A stretch of DNA of 37,158 nt from the IMG/VR virus record IMGVR_UViG_3300024520_000228, positions 1-37,158 of that record. The stretch is one strand, 5' to 3'. The DNA is from a virus. The position numbers and the translations under genes are program-made. Shown here one piece after another: positions 15,268 to 23,450 of this stretch (position 1 is its first letter; every line of letters starts with the position of its first letter). Under the pieces are notes generated by a model, which was given only the letters and a program-made list of their open reading frames with translations, ran no database searches and was not told where the DNA came from.

Positions 15268-15708
15268 TTAATCCTCCCTTACCCATGCGAACCTCAATGC
15301 ATCTATGCGTTCGCTCGTGAATTGTCGCGATACGCCCTCGAAGACGAAACCGAACCGCTCGAGCCATCGCTGATTAGTATCGTAATTCCCCACCACCGCC
15401 GCCTCTATCCGGTGCAGGTCATGGCCGTCTATCGCTTCCCGCAATACCCCAGCCACTACCTTTGTCAACCATATGCCGTATCGCCCCACTACCTCGGTCA
15501 GGTTCAGCCAGGCATAACCCACGCCCGGATGCGTGACTATCACGCCGCCTGCCCCGACAATCGCTTCCCCCAACACCATGGTATAGGCCGGGCCCGCTGT
15601 TGCCTTGGCTATCAGCATGGCCTGATCCTCGTCGTTCACCTGCCCGTCATCACGGTTTACCAGCCCCCCGTTATGCTCGGGCTTGAATGGTATCAGGCTA
15701 GGGGTCAT
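15268..15708 (-). CDS. GNAT-family acetyltransferase-like protein
   Basis: A 146-aa protein (start MTPSLIPFKPEH at 15708 behind GGAGGGGACT). Features of the GNAT fold are present: a central LTEVVGRYGIWLTKVVAG strand-helix and the C-terminal HRIEAAVVGNYDTNQRWLER followed by FGFVFEGVSRQF, the classic arrangement of strand, Asn-containing turn and helix. The acetyl-CoA loop (Q/R-x-x-G-x-G/A) is poorly conserved, so it may be inactive or structural. GNAT-like proteins are found at this site, after tail tubular protein B, in several podoviruses; substrate unknown. It overlaps the end of the tail tubular B gene by 11 bases. Confidence 0.7.
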   Translation of the reverse strand: MTPSLIPFKPEHNGGLVNRDDGQVNDEDQAMLIAKATAGPAYTMVLGEAIVGAGGVIVTHPGVGYAWLNLTEVVGRYGIWLTKVVAGVLREAIDGHDLHRIEAAVVGNYDTNQRWLERFGFVFEGVSRQFTSERIDALRFAWVRED

Positions 15709-17956
15709 AGTCCCCTCCCATACGGTCGCCGTAGGACAACTCACCGGCAAACATGACCACCGACATCGGATACGCCTGATCCTGGCGGATTTCCACATAC
15801 CCGTCGCGGCTCCAGCCTATCCCCTCGACCAGCAGATTCCCCGTGAATAATCCATCTTTCGAATACGACAGAGCTTCCCCGTTGAGAGTCCCGCCCTTGG
15901 TATCCTGCACCCGCAGCAATACTTTGTCCCACGAGCGCGGCACTCCCTCGATGCTTGTACCCTCCACGCCTGGTCGCATCGTCTCCACCACCATCGTATA
16001 CCGCAGCCCCAACTCCACCGTGGACCCGCCCTCCAGCGTGTCGTCCAAGGTGACCGTCCCGCCGCTTACCGTCTTGTCGCCGCGGTCGTACCCGTCCTGC
16101 TTGATGCCTACCGTTTTGCCTTCCAGGTATTCGAGCCCCGTGATCACCGGGTCCGTCACTCCCGTCAGCAACGTGGCGCAGTCGAACTGCAGCCCCTGGT
16201 TCGATACCGGCTCACTCGCGTAGGCCGCCATCCTGTCCTCCACCACCTCTATATATCGCTTGGTTGCCCCATCGATGGTCCGGTTGACAATCAGCCAGAC
16301 CTGATCCCTGTCCCCGTCCGGATGCCTTTGCACCGCTACCGACTCGACCGCTCCGTCCGTGACCCAGCGCGCCCACGCACTGACTTCCTCCGATGGCCGA
16401 TACGTCAGCACCAGCAGCACCCCGTCTTCTCTGACCACATACACTTGATAATCCGGGTCTTGCGCGTAGGCCATACGCGTCTGTGCCACCGGCGTCGTAA
16501 ACAAGTGCTCCGACACCAGCGTCATGTCTTCCGGCAACTCCAGGTCGCCCCCCGTATGGCGCAGGGCACTTACCCGGCGGCGGGACTTCGAGATAAACAA
16601 GCTACCGTTCAGCACCTCCTGCGCCTGAATCGACGCTGCGCCCTCGTTCCCCGCTGGCCGCACCGCTGGTATTACGTCGCCCCCTAACGGCTCGTCTAGC
16701 CCTGCTCCTTTTGCCGTATGCTCGTTCTTCGCTGTACCCAGAAACAGAAACGTATCCGATATCATCCACTCCAACACGTTGACCTGCCTGGACGCTACCG
16801 TATAAAACACGGCGTCTGTCGCCAGCGGGCCCCGTGCGAAGTTCTCGAAATCGTCTGTCGAGGACAGCCACCAGGTTGTCGGCTCTAACCGGTTGCCGCC
16901 AAAGCCCAATCGCCCCTCATGAAACTCGATACACTCCGGCCAGCCGCGGGTCGTTGACCATGCGGGAATTTCCAACGTCCACGTACCCAACTCCGTCTGG
17001 GGCGGATTGTCTTTGTCTGAGTCGGTGAGTTCCGACAGGATCTGCCCGTTTACCTCCTGGTCGCTGATAAACTCGTTGATCTGGATAACGCCCCCGTACA
17101 CGATGAGATACTTTCCCACGTCATCGCTACGGAACGCGGCCACATTGGCCTGACACTTCGTAATAGTCTCGACCGGCCCCTTGTCCCGCACATCGAGCCT
17201 TGCCCTGGGGCTGCCCCGTAACGCCCAATCCCCTGCCGCTATCGGGTCCGTGTCGGCAAAATCGTCGATGATATCCGCCGTAACCACCGTATCCGATACC
17301 GTCGCCGTTATCACCGCCTTGGATACCCCCGAAATGATTTGCTTCCCCACGTCCGACGCCTCGTCGTTGGGCGTATTCGACAGAAACACCGCTGCCGAGG
17401 CCGTGAAGGTAACCCCGGTGCCCGTTGTCGCCCCGGGCGTTAGCGTAGCCGCGAACGTCTTGTCCTCTTCCACAGACGGGTACGGGCGGAAGTTCACCAG
17501 ATTGAAAAACCATTCGGTGTCCGACAGGCGCTGCAGCTTTCGGGGCTGGTGCAACGGCTGTGTGTGATACATCACGTCCGCCGACTGCCGCGTCTGAACA
17601 TCCGCCAGGTCCGCTACCGAATACGGCGTCACTACCTCGATCGGTGTTCCCGGCGGGTTCTCCAGTGCCGCCCCGTCCTTGAAAAACCGGGCGTAATCCT
17701 CCCCGTACTCCAGCATGTAGGCGTCCGTGACAGAAAACTGGAACGGCATCAGATACGCATTCTGAGTGCTGTCTTTGACCTCTTGCACCTTGCGAGTACC
17801 GAAACGCCGTGTAAAGCCACCCTGGGGCCAAATAACGGCATTCTGGACTTGTCGGGCTCCATTAAAGTAGGACGCCAGATCGGGGCGTCCTTCAAGCCTC
17901 GGGGACAGTTCGCCCGCGGTGAAGTTGGTTTGGAGCGGCTTGGTCTTCTGTGGCAT
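15698..17956 (-). CDS. Tail tubular protein B (nozzle)
   Basis: A 752-aa protein. The start MPQKTKPLQTNFTAGELSPR at 17956 is one base after the tail tubular A stop; the TNFTAGELSPRL...RPDLASYFNGA pattern and the following IWPQGGFTRRFGTRKV are diagnostic for podovirus tail tubular protein B/nozzle proteins. The body is beta-rich, as expected for the propeller-like nozzle. It would sit at the distal end of the short tail below tail tubular protein A and carry the fibres. It holds, in frame, one copy of a 24-base sequence (15947-15970, coding for GVEGTSIE) also found at 28077-28100 in an otherwise dissimilar protein. Confidence 0.9.
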   Translation of the reverse strand: MPQKTKPLQTNFTAGELSPRLEGRPDLASYFNGARQVQNAVIWPQGGFTRRFGTRKVQEVKDSTQNAYLMPFQFSVTDAYMLEYGEDYARFFKDGAALENPPGTPIEVVTPYSVADLADVQTRQSADVMYHTQPLHQPRKLQRLSDTEWFFNLVNFRPYPSVEEDKTFAATLTPGATTGTGVTFTASAAVFLSNTPNDEASDVGKQIISGVSKAVITATVSDTVVTADIIDDFADTDPIAAGDWALRGSPRARLDVRDKGPVETITKCQANVAAFRSDDVGKYLIVYGGVIQINEFISDQEVNGQILSELTDSDKDNPPQTELGTWTLEIPAWSTTRGWPECIEFHEGRLGFGGNRLEPTTWWLSSTDDFENFARGPLATDAVFYTVASRQVNVLEWMISDTFLFLGTAKNEHTAKGAGLDEPLGGDVIPAVRPAGNEGAASIQAQEVLNGSLFISKSRRRVSALRHTGGDLELPEDMTLVSEHLFTTPVAQTRMAYAQDPDYQVYVVREDGVLLVLTYRPSEEVSAWARWVTDGAVESVAVQRHPDGDRDQVWLIVNRTIDGATKRYIEVVEDRMAAYASEPVSNQGLQFDCATLLTGVTDPVITGLEYLEGKTVGIKQDGYDRGDKTVSGGTVTLDDTLEGGSTVELGLRYTMVVETMRPGVEGTSIEGVPRSWDKVLLRVQDTKGGTLNGEALSYSKDGLFTGNLLVEGIGWSRDGYVEIRQDQAYPMSVVMFAGELSYGDRMGGDYDP

Positions 17957-17957
17957 T

Positions 17958-18587
17958 CTATCGCACGTCCACCAGATCCTGAGCCAGGAAGGTATCGACA
18001 CTGCCTTCTTGCCCCGACACGCTGGCAGCATCCACCAGCAGGTCGAACGCCTCGGTTGCGAAGGCGACCCCCTTTTCCGTGTCCTTCGATATCGCGTTCG
18101 CCAGGTTGCTAGCCATCTTCTTGACCAGCGATTCCTCGAACATGCTATCCCACTCGGTCGAAGACTCCACGAGCTTGGTGTAGACGATAAACGCCTTGGC
18201 GTCGTAGCTATACAAGCGCCGGTCCGAATAAACCTTATAGGGATAACGACGATGACCGTAAAAAGGCCAGTTCTGGACGTACTGGTTTCCTTCGGAGTCC
18301 GTGCCGGTGGTGTTGGTCAGGTCGCCCATGTACGAGCGAATCATGATGTAATCGTCGGGAAGACGATACGAGAAGGTGAAGTTGAACAGGGGCGCCTCGG
18401 CTATCTGCGCCAGTTCTGCCTGCTCGCGGGCGAACGCCCAATTCGCAAACCGCAACGCCCGCTTCAGCGTCGGCTGATAGAACGTCTTGCAGTGCCGCGC
18501 CCTGGTATTGTCATCGTCCAGGCTGCCGATCCGTTGCTCACCAATCAGACCGAGCGCCTCATTGCATACATCAACCGGACTAGCCAT
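17958..18587 (-). CDS. Tail tubular protein A (gatekeeper)
   Basis: A 209-aa protein, the usual length for the family. Family pattern: VDVCNEALGLIGEQRIGSLDD, ARHCKTFYQPTLKRALRFANWAFA and FSYRLPDDYIMI. It forms the ring attached to the portal, the gatekeeper/adaptor of the short tail, and sits directly before the nozzle gene as in T7-like phages. Confidence 0.9.
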   Translation of the reverse strand: MASPVDVCNEALGLIGEQRIGSLDDDNTRARHCKTFYQPTLKRALRFANWAFAREQAELAQIAEAPLFNFTFSYRLPDDYIMIRSYMGDLTNTTGTDSEGNQYVQNWPFYGHRRYPYKVYSDRRLYSYDAKAFIVYTKLVESSTEWDSMFEESLVKKMASNLANAISKDTEKGVAFATEAFDLLVDAASVSGQEGSVDTFLAQDLVDVR

Positions 18588-18594
18588 CTCACCC

Positions 18595-18831
18595 CTACTC
18601 CGGCAATGGGCCCGCCGCTATGGTGGTGTCATCGTCGTACACCTTGACCCATGCGCCCCGGTTGCCTTGTGGCGCGCCGCCTGTGGCCATCGGTCGCTGG
18701 CACCGTGCCATCAGATTGGTTGTCGAGCCCGGCACCGAGTCGTATGCCGAGTGCCCGTTGATAATCTGCTTGTCGGCTATCCGGTCCCGTATCCACGCCT
18801 GGACAGCGCCCATGGTTAGAAAATCCGCCAT
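18595..18831 (-). CDS. Small hypothetical protein before tail tubular A
   Basis: A 78-aa protein using the start MADFLTMGAVQAW at 18831, supported by AAAGGGGG upstream. An in-frame start 48 bases earlier lacks a ribosome-binding site. It contains GGAPQGNRGAWVKVYDDDT and no TM segment. Position between a head protein and tail tubular A suggests a small virion or assembly protein. No family recognised. Confidence 0.55.
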   Translation of the reverse strand: MADFLTMGAVQAWIRDRIADKQIINGHSAYDSVPGSTTNLMARCQRPMATGGAPQGNRGAWVKVYDDDTTIAAGPLPE

Positions 18832-18921
18832 GTAGACCACCCCCTTTCGAAGGTTACCCCGACGAGCCGACCGCCTCATGCCATAAGGTTAAAGCCGCCT
18901 CGCCGGGGTTCGCATACTCAG

Positions 18922-19314
18922 TTAATGAGCCGCGAAGATAACGTGCCCTTGGACTACCTCGCCAGGCGCTACCGTGCCGGCCCATAACAAGTCAACCTTC
19001 GCCAGCTTGTCGACGGGCACATTGTAGGCAGCCGCCAGCACCGGAATATCGAGCGACTCCGAGGCCGCCGCGGCGACACTGGCCGAGATAGCCGTGCCGT
19101 TGACGCGCACCGTGAAAGTGCCTACCGCCGAGGCATTGATCGCCTTGATGGCGACCGGGGCGTAACCGCCGGGCACCGTGTTAACCACAGTATGGTCGGT
19201 CGCCACTTCGGTCGTAGTCGTCATACCGATCGACACGACAAACAGCGGGCCGCCCGCTTCCCTTGCCTGCACCGGGACAACTTGCCCCGCTACTCCTGCG
19301 ATAAATTCAGCCAT
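18922..19314 (-). CDS. Putative head decoration protein
   Basis: A 130-aa protein, Ala/Val/Thr-rich and free of Cys, with alternating hydrophobic pattern (FTVRVNGTAISASVAAA; EVVQGHVIFAAH) consistent with an all-beta domain. It starts 33 bases after the major capsid gene, the classic place for decoration proteins or head fibres. It could stabilise the shell during packaging. No definite family match. Confidence 0.55.
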   Translation of the reverse strand: MAEFIAGVAGQVVPVQAREAGGPLFVVSIGMTTTTEVATDHTVVNTVPGGYAPVAIKAINASAVGTFTVRVNGTAISASVAAAASESLDIPVLAAAYNVPVDKLAKVDLLWAGTVAPGEVVQGHVIFAAH

Positions 19315-19346
19315 TATTAATGGTTCTCCTTTCTACCCGCCGTGGG

Positions 19347-20360
19347 CTAAGTGGTTGAGCCTGCTGCGTCGATTCTCACAACCCCGCCTTCCCATACCCG
19401 CACGGCGGCTTGCATCATCAACGACCGGATCTGGATGCTGTTATTCAGATCAGGACGCTCGTTGATCTTGGTTGTGATATCTCTGCCGATGGACAAGCCC
19501 AACGCCGACTTGTGAATAGCCAGCAATGCCCTGGACCCGGCCTCCGCCGAGGGTAGCATGTTTTGCAGCTTCGACAGGTCCGGCGCCACTACGTCGGCGA
19601 TATTGACCCAGGTAAAGCCGTTCCACGGCACCTCGTTAATGGTGCCCTTGTCATAGATCATGCGCGCCGTGAAGTCGGAACTCGTGGCCTGCGTGATCGA
19701 CTTGATGTCTTCTTCCTGGGTCGGGTGGTAGAGCATACACCGCTCGCCCGCTCCCACCGGCACCGATGCCGCGCTCAACAGGCCGTGAGCCTTGTTGATG
19801 GTCGCGTTGTCGATTGCCGTAGTTGCCGTTCCCGGGTTAATGACATGCGACGCCGGTAACGCTACCGTGCCGTAGGTGATGACGCCGGTCCCCTCTGCTA
19901 CCGTGGCTGTGGTCGCCGGATTGGCAGCAGCGTTGATGCAATGCAGGTCCGCTCGGCGTCCCAACGCGAACACGATGGTCTGCGTGTACCCGTCCCCCGG
20001 CTCCACCATGGACCGCAGCGTATGCTCGTCCGATACCAGAACCGCAGCGTCGGATGACTGCAATGTCGCAGCCCGCCTCGAATGCTCCGGGTTCAGGATC
20101 TTGGTCTGACCAAACGGACTGACCGTATCGTTAGCGATGACATTGCCCAACCGCTCATGGTGGTCAATCGCCCCGCCTACGTTACGATGGACCATCATCG
20201 GGTCGATCTTGCCCTCGAGCAAGCTGCCCTGTTGCTGATACGTGAGATGTAACAGATCGTGGAACCGATAGACCCACGTTTGTTCGATGGTGACGTTTCC
20301 GGCCTCGCTCGCCAGCAGCCTGATGACTGTGGCAAGGAAGCCTTTTAGGATGGTGAACAT
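19347..20360 (-). CDS. Major capsid protein
   Basis: A 337-aa protein of the length and layout of podovirus HK97-fold capsid proteins of the BPP-1-like type: an N-terminal helix with QQQGSLLEGKI, then HERLGNVIANDTVSPFGQTK, and a C-terminal half with ERCMLYHPTQEEDIKSIT and WNGFTWVNIADVVAP. The central PSAEAGSRALLAIHKSALGL is typical of the A-domain strand and helix in this family. Coded downstream of scaffold and upstream of the decoration protein, in agreement with this role. Expected to be the most abundant virion protein. Its RBS is AGGAG just upstream of the ATG. Confidence 0.85.
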   Translation of the reverse strand: MFTILKGFLATVIRLLASEAGNVTIEQTWVYRFHDLLHLTYQQQGSLLEGKIDPMMVHRNVGGAIDHHERLGNVIANDTVSPFGQTKILNPEHSRRAATLQSSDAAVLVSDEHTLRSMVEPGDGYTQTIVFALGRRADLHCINAAANPATTATVAEGTGVITYGTVALPASHVINPGTATTAIDNATINKAHGLLSAASVPVGAGERCMLYHPTQEEDIKSITQATSSDFTARMIYDKGTINEVPWNGFTWVNIADVVAPDLSKLQNMLPSAEAGSRALLAIHKSALGLSIGRDITTKINERPDLNNSIQIRSLMMQAAVRVWEGGVVRIDAAGSTT

Positions 20361-20517
20361 AGGGTTCTCCTGTCAACGGTTATTGGATTAATTGTCTCTG
20401 GCGGCGAGATACCCGCACCCACTGCGGACTCCCCTTACTTGCGCGCCAGGACTCCCGTCGGGAGATACCCTGGACTGACCCTTTTGTTTTACTCCTGCCG
20501 TAAACGATTGTCTAGTC
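20361..20517 (-). other. 157-base leader before the major capsid gene
   Basis: The longest non-coding stretch in the morphogenesis region. It contains CTCCC-GTC-GGGAG (20453-20465), a small hairpin, and no T-tract, no long frame and no convincing sigma70 promoter. A long leader in front of a highly expressed capsid gene may control mRNA stability or processing, but nothing here proves it. Confidence 0.4.
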
Positions 20518-20616
20518 TTATCGTGCCCATAGCCCCCAGGCTACCTCCAGCCCTACCATGATAGCCACTGCCAGCATAAAGCCCCCGATTATGATTGCGC
20601 TCTTTGCCATCTCCAT
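20518..20616 (-). CDS. 32-aa single-TM protein
   Basis: MEMAKSAIIIGG start, one hydrophobic segment (about residues 6-29) and a basic end WAR. Ribosome-binding site AAGGGGGACAG immediately upstream, the same extended type found before other genes here. Too small for family assignment. In a phage without a recognised holin such proteins are lysis candidates, but it is equally possible that it is a minor virion membrane peptide. Confidence 0.5.
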   Translation of the reverse strand: MEMAKSAIIIGGFMLAVAIMVGLEVAWGLWAR

Positions 20617-20694
20617 CTGTCCCCCTTATTGCTGGGGACGCCGGGCACCGGAAAGGGGACACAGACCGGCGTTGCTCCCGACTTCCCCGTGTGG

Positions 20695-21372
20695 CTATTT
20701 CGTGCCGGCCTTCTTGAGTTCCGCGACCACTATGGGCACGATTGCGCTTATCAAGGATGCCATTTGGCTTTGAACCGCATCGGCATTTACCGACTGCCGC
20801 CCCTGACTGGTGGCGGCGTTGCTACCCACCAAAGCCCCGAACTCATTGGCAAGCGTCAAGGTGTTGTCCACGCCCTTCATCCCGATCATGTAACTCAGGG
20901 TCTGGGCATCGGCGTTCGCCCGGTTGCTGGCGGTCGCCCCGTCATTGGCAATCCGGTTCGCTACCGTCTGGGCGTCGGTCATCGCCTTCAGCCCGACCTG
21001 ATGAGCGTCATCGAGAAACTGCAGCGCCCGCTTATTCAGGTCGTCCATGTGCTGGACAGTCTGATCGTAAACTAACTTCCTGTTGGACATGAGCAACGAG
21101 CCCATATCGCTAGTGTCACATTCTTCCATAGCGTCCCCCTTCTCTGGTTCGGTAGGCTCCGGGCATGGCTCCGGACACGGGCCCGGCTCCACCGGAATCG
21201 CCGGCGGCTTTGTGATCGCCATCTTGCAGGCATCACACGCCGCATAATACTTGGCGTCGGCCAGCCCGATGGCGTCCCATTTCGCCTGGCTTGGGTCCTT
21301 CTGATACGCCGCCCGTGCTGCCTCGGTTTCCCTAAACAGCCTCCAGCACCATCGCCTACAGTCCGCTCTCAT
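20695..21372 (-). CDS. Cys/Pro-rich protein with second in-frame start
   Basis: A 225-aa protein. The N-terminal part has seven Cys and a proline-rich hinge (ITKPPAIPVEPGPCPEPCPE). The C-terminal part (about 95-225) is helical and ends SLISAIVPIVVAELKKAGTK. The start overlaps the upstream stop (ATGA) behind AGGGGACA. An in-frame Met82 at 21129 (MEECDTSDMGS) has its own AAGGGGGACG ribosome-binding site, so a 144-aa product is likely too. Function unknown; its place between zinc-ribbon and capsid genes suggests a virion-associated or lysis-related protein. Confidence 0.55.
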   Translation of the reverse strand: MRADCRRWCWRLFRETEAARAAYQKDPSQAKWDAIGLADAKYYAACDACKMAITKPPAIPVEPGPCPEPCPEPTEPEKGDAMEECDTSDMGSLLMSNRKLVYDQTVQHMDDLNKRALQFLDDAHQVGLKAMTDAQTVANRIANDGATASNRANADAQTLSYMIGMKGVDNTLTLANEFGALVGSNAATSQGRQSVNADAVQSQMASLISAIVPIVVAELKKAGTK

Positions 21373-21668
21373 CTCGGTGTCCCCTGTTCTTCGTGTCTAC
21401 GTCCCTCAACCCGTGCCGATAACCTGCCTATTCGCTCCTCCAACCCCTTCAGTTCGGCTTCTTGTTCAGCGTCTAACTTGATAGTCTCCAGCATGTGATC
21501 TCGTACTATGAAAAGAAAGTTCTGGATAACCGCCTTTGTCTCCTCTGCTCGTGCTCTCTCTGACTCTATCCACTGAACAAACAGCCAGGAGGTAGCCGCC
21601 ATAACGATAGAGATCGCCAATAGGGCTACGGGGATTATCCATTCTGGCGTCTTTCTCGATTCTGCCAA
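21369..21668 (-). CDS. TM plus coiled-coil protein (TTG start)
   Basis: A 99-aa protein with one TM segment (about residues 11-33) and a charged coiled coil (36-90). The start appears to be TTG at 21668, preceded by GAGAGGGG; a stop codon lies directly upstream in frame and the next Met is inside the TM segment. Topology recalls an i-spanin or a holin-associated protein, and the next gene overlaps by ATGA as spanin pairs often do, but that gene has no lipobox, so the assignment is open. Confidence 0.5.
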   Translation of the reverse strand: MAESRKTPEWIIPVALLAISIVMAATSWLFVQWIESERARAEETKAVIQNFLFIVRDHMLETIKLDAEQEAELKGLEERIGRLSARVEGRRHEEQGTPR

Positions 21669-21695
21669 TCACTAGGCCCCTCTCGGCACGTCACC

Positions 21696-22238
21696 CTATG
21701 CCAGTGCAATCCCTTCCGACACCCAGACCCAGCACTGGACGTATGCCCCCGGATCGTCACCCCGGGAGACCACAGCATTGGAGTCCACCTCCAGTACGCC
21801 GTATTCCTGTTTCGCCTCGGCTGCCGCTCGATACCCCTCGTCAGTGGGCTCTGCGTATGATTCAACATGCTGCCCTTGAGTACACCCTGGACAGTGCCCG
21901 TCCTCCTTGACGTCTGAAGCCTCCCAGATGTCCCCGCAATAGCCGCACTTGAAAAGTTCTGCCACGCACTGACCCTCATAACCGGTGGGGGTCGCTGGTG
22001 GACGGGGATTACGGCTCTGCCCTGTATCAACGTAGTTCTGGTGGCACCCACTGTGGGCACAGTGGGGGGGTGTCACTAGGCTCCTGATGTGCCTGAGGTG
22101 CTCCTCCATCTTCAGACACATTGCCAGCACCCGGTCTCGTTGGGACTCGCCTTCGGCGTGAAGTGCCATCTCCCTGATCGAAGCATTAAACTCCTGCAAC
22201 TGTGCCTCACAGACATTGCTGATTGTTTGGTCGGTCAT
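21696..22238 (-). CDS. Zinc-ribbon-containing hypothetical protein
   Basis: A 180-aa protein. N-terminal ~55 residues are helical. Then comes a Cys-rich part with C60 and C65 and a clear zinc ribbon CGYC (98-101) with CPGC (116-119). The C-terminal ~45 residues (EYGVLEVDSNAVVSRGDDPG, YVQCWVWVSE) are beta-stranded and recall small phage accessory proteins. It is placed inside the head gene cluster without obvious structural features, so it may be a moron-like insertion. Confidence 0.6.
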   Translation of the reverse strand: MTDQTISNVCEAQLQEFNASIREMALHAEGESQRDRVLAMCLKMEEHLRHIRSLVTPPHCAHSGCHQNYVDTGQSRNPRPPATPTGYEGQCVAELFKCGYCGDIWEASDVKEDGHCPGCTQGQHVESYAEPTDEGYRAAAEAKQEYGVLEVDSNAVVSRGDDPGAYVQCWVWVSEGIALA

Positions 22239-22267
22239 GGCATCCTCCTTTTCAGCCCTGCTAGGCC

Positions 22268-23176
22268 CTAGCTGATGTTAACGAGTCGCCTGGACTCCTC
22301 TGCCGGCTCCAGCGGCTTATACAACGCCTCCTGCCACTGTTGCCACTTCTTCGTGTTCTTCTTGAACTCTTCGAACATCTCGTGCTTCGGGTCGGACATC
22401 GCGCGCCCCACCTCTTCCCGTACATCCTCCCGGCTCATTGCCGCCGACTCCAGCCCCAGGTCTTTCAGATACGAACTGTCCCCTTGTGCCGCCTTGCCCA
22501 TTTTCATGAACACGCCCAACAGCCGCGGGTCATCTCCCAACCCCAGATACGACATGAGTTCCTGCGTTTCCTTGGGAACAAACTGGTCCCGCAACCGCGC
22601 CGCCCCTTCCAGCCTGTCGTTAAAATCGTCGGGAAACTCCGCCTTGAGCGCCGATAGGGTTTCTTCCCGCTGTGCCTCCGTAATCGACAACCCCGGCAAC
22701 TGCGCCTTGATTGACTCCATCGTCTGCCCCATCAACTCCGCCTGCACCCCCGCCATCTCCGCCAAGGCCTCCGCCGGCACCCCGTGCTTGAGTGCTATTT
22801 CGCCAAACCTGCCCGCCAACTCGGGGCTAATCTCCATCCCCTCGGGTAAGCCCTCGACCGAGGACAATGCCTCCGTATACCCGGACGCGTCCTGGGGCAG
22901 GTTGGGCATGTAGCCCCGCTCCCGTAACTCGGTGCGGAACTTGACGGCTTCCTCTTCGTTCCCCTCGTTCGGCCAGCGCACCCGCCCACCTAACTCCCTC
23001 TCCATCTCCAGTTGCCGTTTTACCAGCCCCGGGATGTCCTTGGGCAGGCTTTCGAACGCCTTGGCGGATCGTAGCGCCTCCTGGCTGCCTTCCGGCCCGT
23101 ACATGGCATCCTCGGGCACAAGCGCCTGATAGCCCCCGTGCTCTTCCAGCCCCGCGGTGAGTTCGTCAATCTCCAT
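22268..23176 (-). CDS. Scaffold protein
   Basis: A 302-aa highly charged (Glu/Lys-rich), almost fully helical protein coded between portal and major capsid genes, the standard place of the scaffold. Long amphipathic stretches (PGLVKRQLEMERELGGRVRW; EEFKKNTKKWQQWQEALYKP near the C-terminus) fit the coiled-coil assembly core and the basic capsid-binding C-terminus. It overlaps the upstream small gene by 11 bases. Confidence 0.75.
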   Translation of the reverse strand: MEIDELTAGLEEHGGYQALVPEDAMYGPEGSQEALRSAKAFESLPKDIPGLVKRQLEMERELGGRVRWPNEGNEEEAVKFRTELRERGYMPNLPQDASGYTEALSSVEGLPEGMEISPELAGRFGEIALKHGVPAEALAEMAGVQAELMGQTMESIKAQLPGLSITEAQREETLSALKAEFPDDFNDRLEGAARLRDQFVPKETQELMSYLGLGDDPRLLGVFMKMGKAAQGDSSYLKDLGLESAAMSREDVREEVGRAMSDPKHEMFEEFKKNTKKWQQWQEALYKPLEPAEESRRLVNIS

Positions 23177-23450
23177 CGTTGCCCCCTTCTGTCTCCGGCC
23201 CTGCGTACTTGGCCGGATTGTCCGATCTGTCTATCGCGTCCAGTATGCTATGCACTACCGCCCTGCCCCCGCCGTGCTGCGCCATCGCTATCGGGTCCGT
23301 GCCTTCGTAAAGCGTACAATACACACGATCCATCAAGTCCTGTAAGCACCTGCGCCCCTGCTCCGTCGAGAACGTCGCCTGGTAGTCATAGATGAGGACC
23401 TCGCTAACGGGCTGCCACTTCTGCAGCAGCCACTCGTCCCGCCTAGCCAC
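23166..23450 (-). CDS. Bbp19-like small phage protein
   Basis: A 94-aa protein resembling the Bbp19-type family found next to portal genes in BPP-1-like podoviruses: GRRCLQDLMDRVYCTLYEGT, then DPIAMAQHGGGRAVVHSILD. The start is GTG, six bases before the last base of the portal stop in overlapping arrangement. The family is conserved in position but its role is unknown, probably head assembly. Confidence 0.6.
   Translation of the reverse strand: MARRDEWLLQKWQPVSEVLIYDYQATFSTEQGRRCLQDLMDRVYCTLYEGTDPIAMAQHGGGRAVVHSILDAIDRSDNPAKYAGPETEGGNDGD

Noticed and set aside
20453-20465. Hairpin before the capsid gene as terminator
   Set aside because: Five-bp stem without U-tract and lying inside the late operon.
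20652-20663. AAAGGGGACACAG on the plus strand between capsid-side genes as a plus-strand start
   Set aside because: No ATG with a meaningful frame follows; the stretch belongs to a minus-strand operon.
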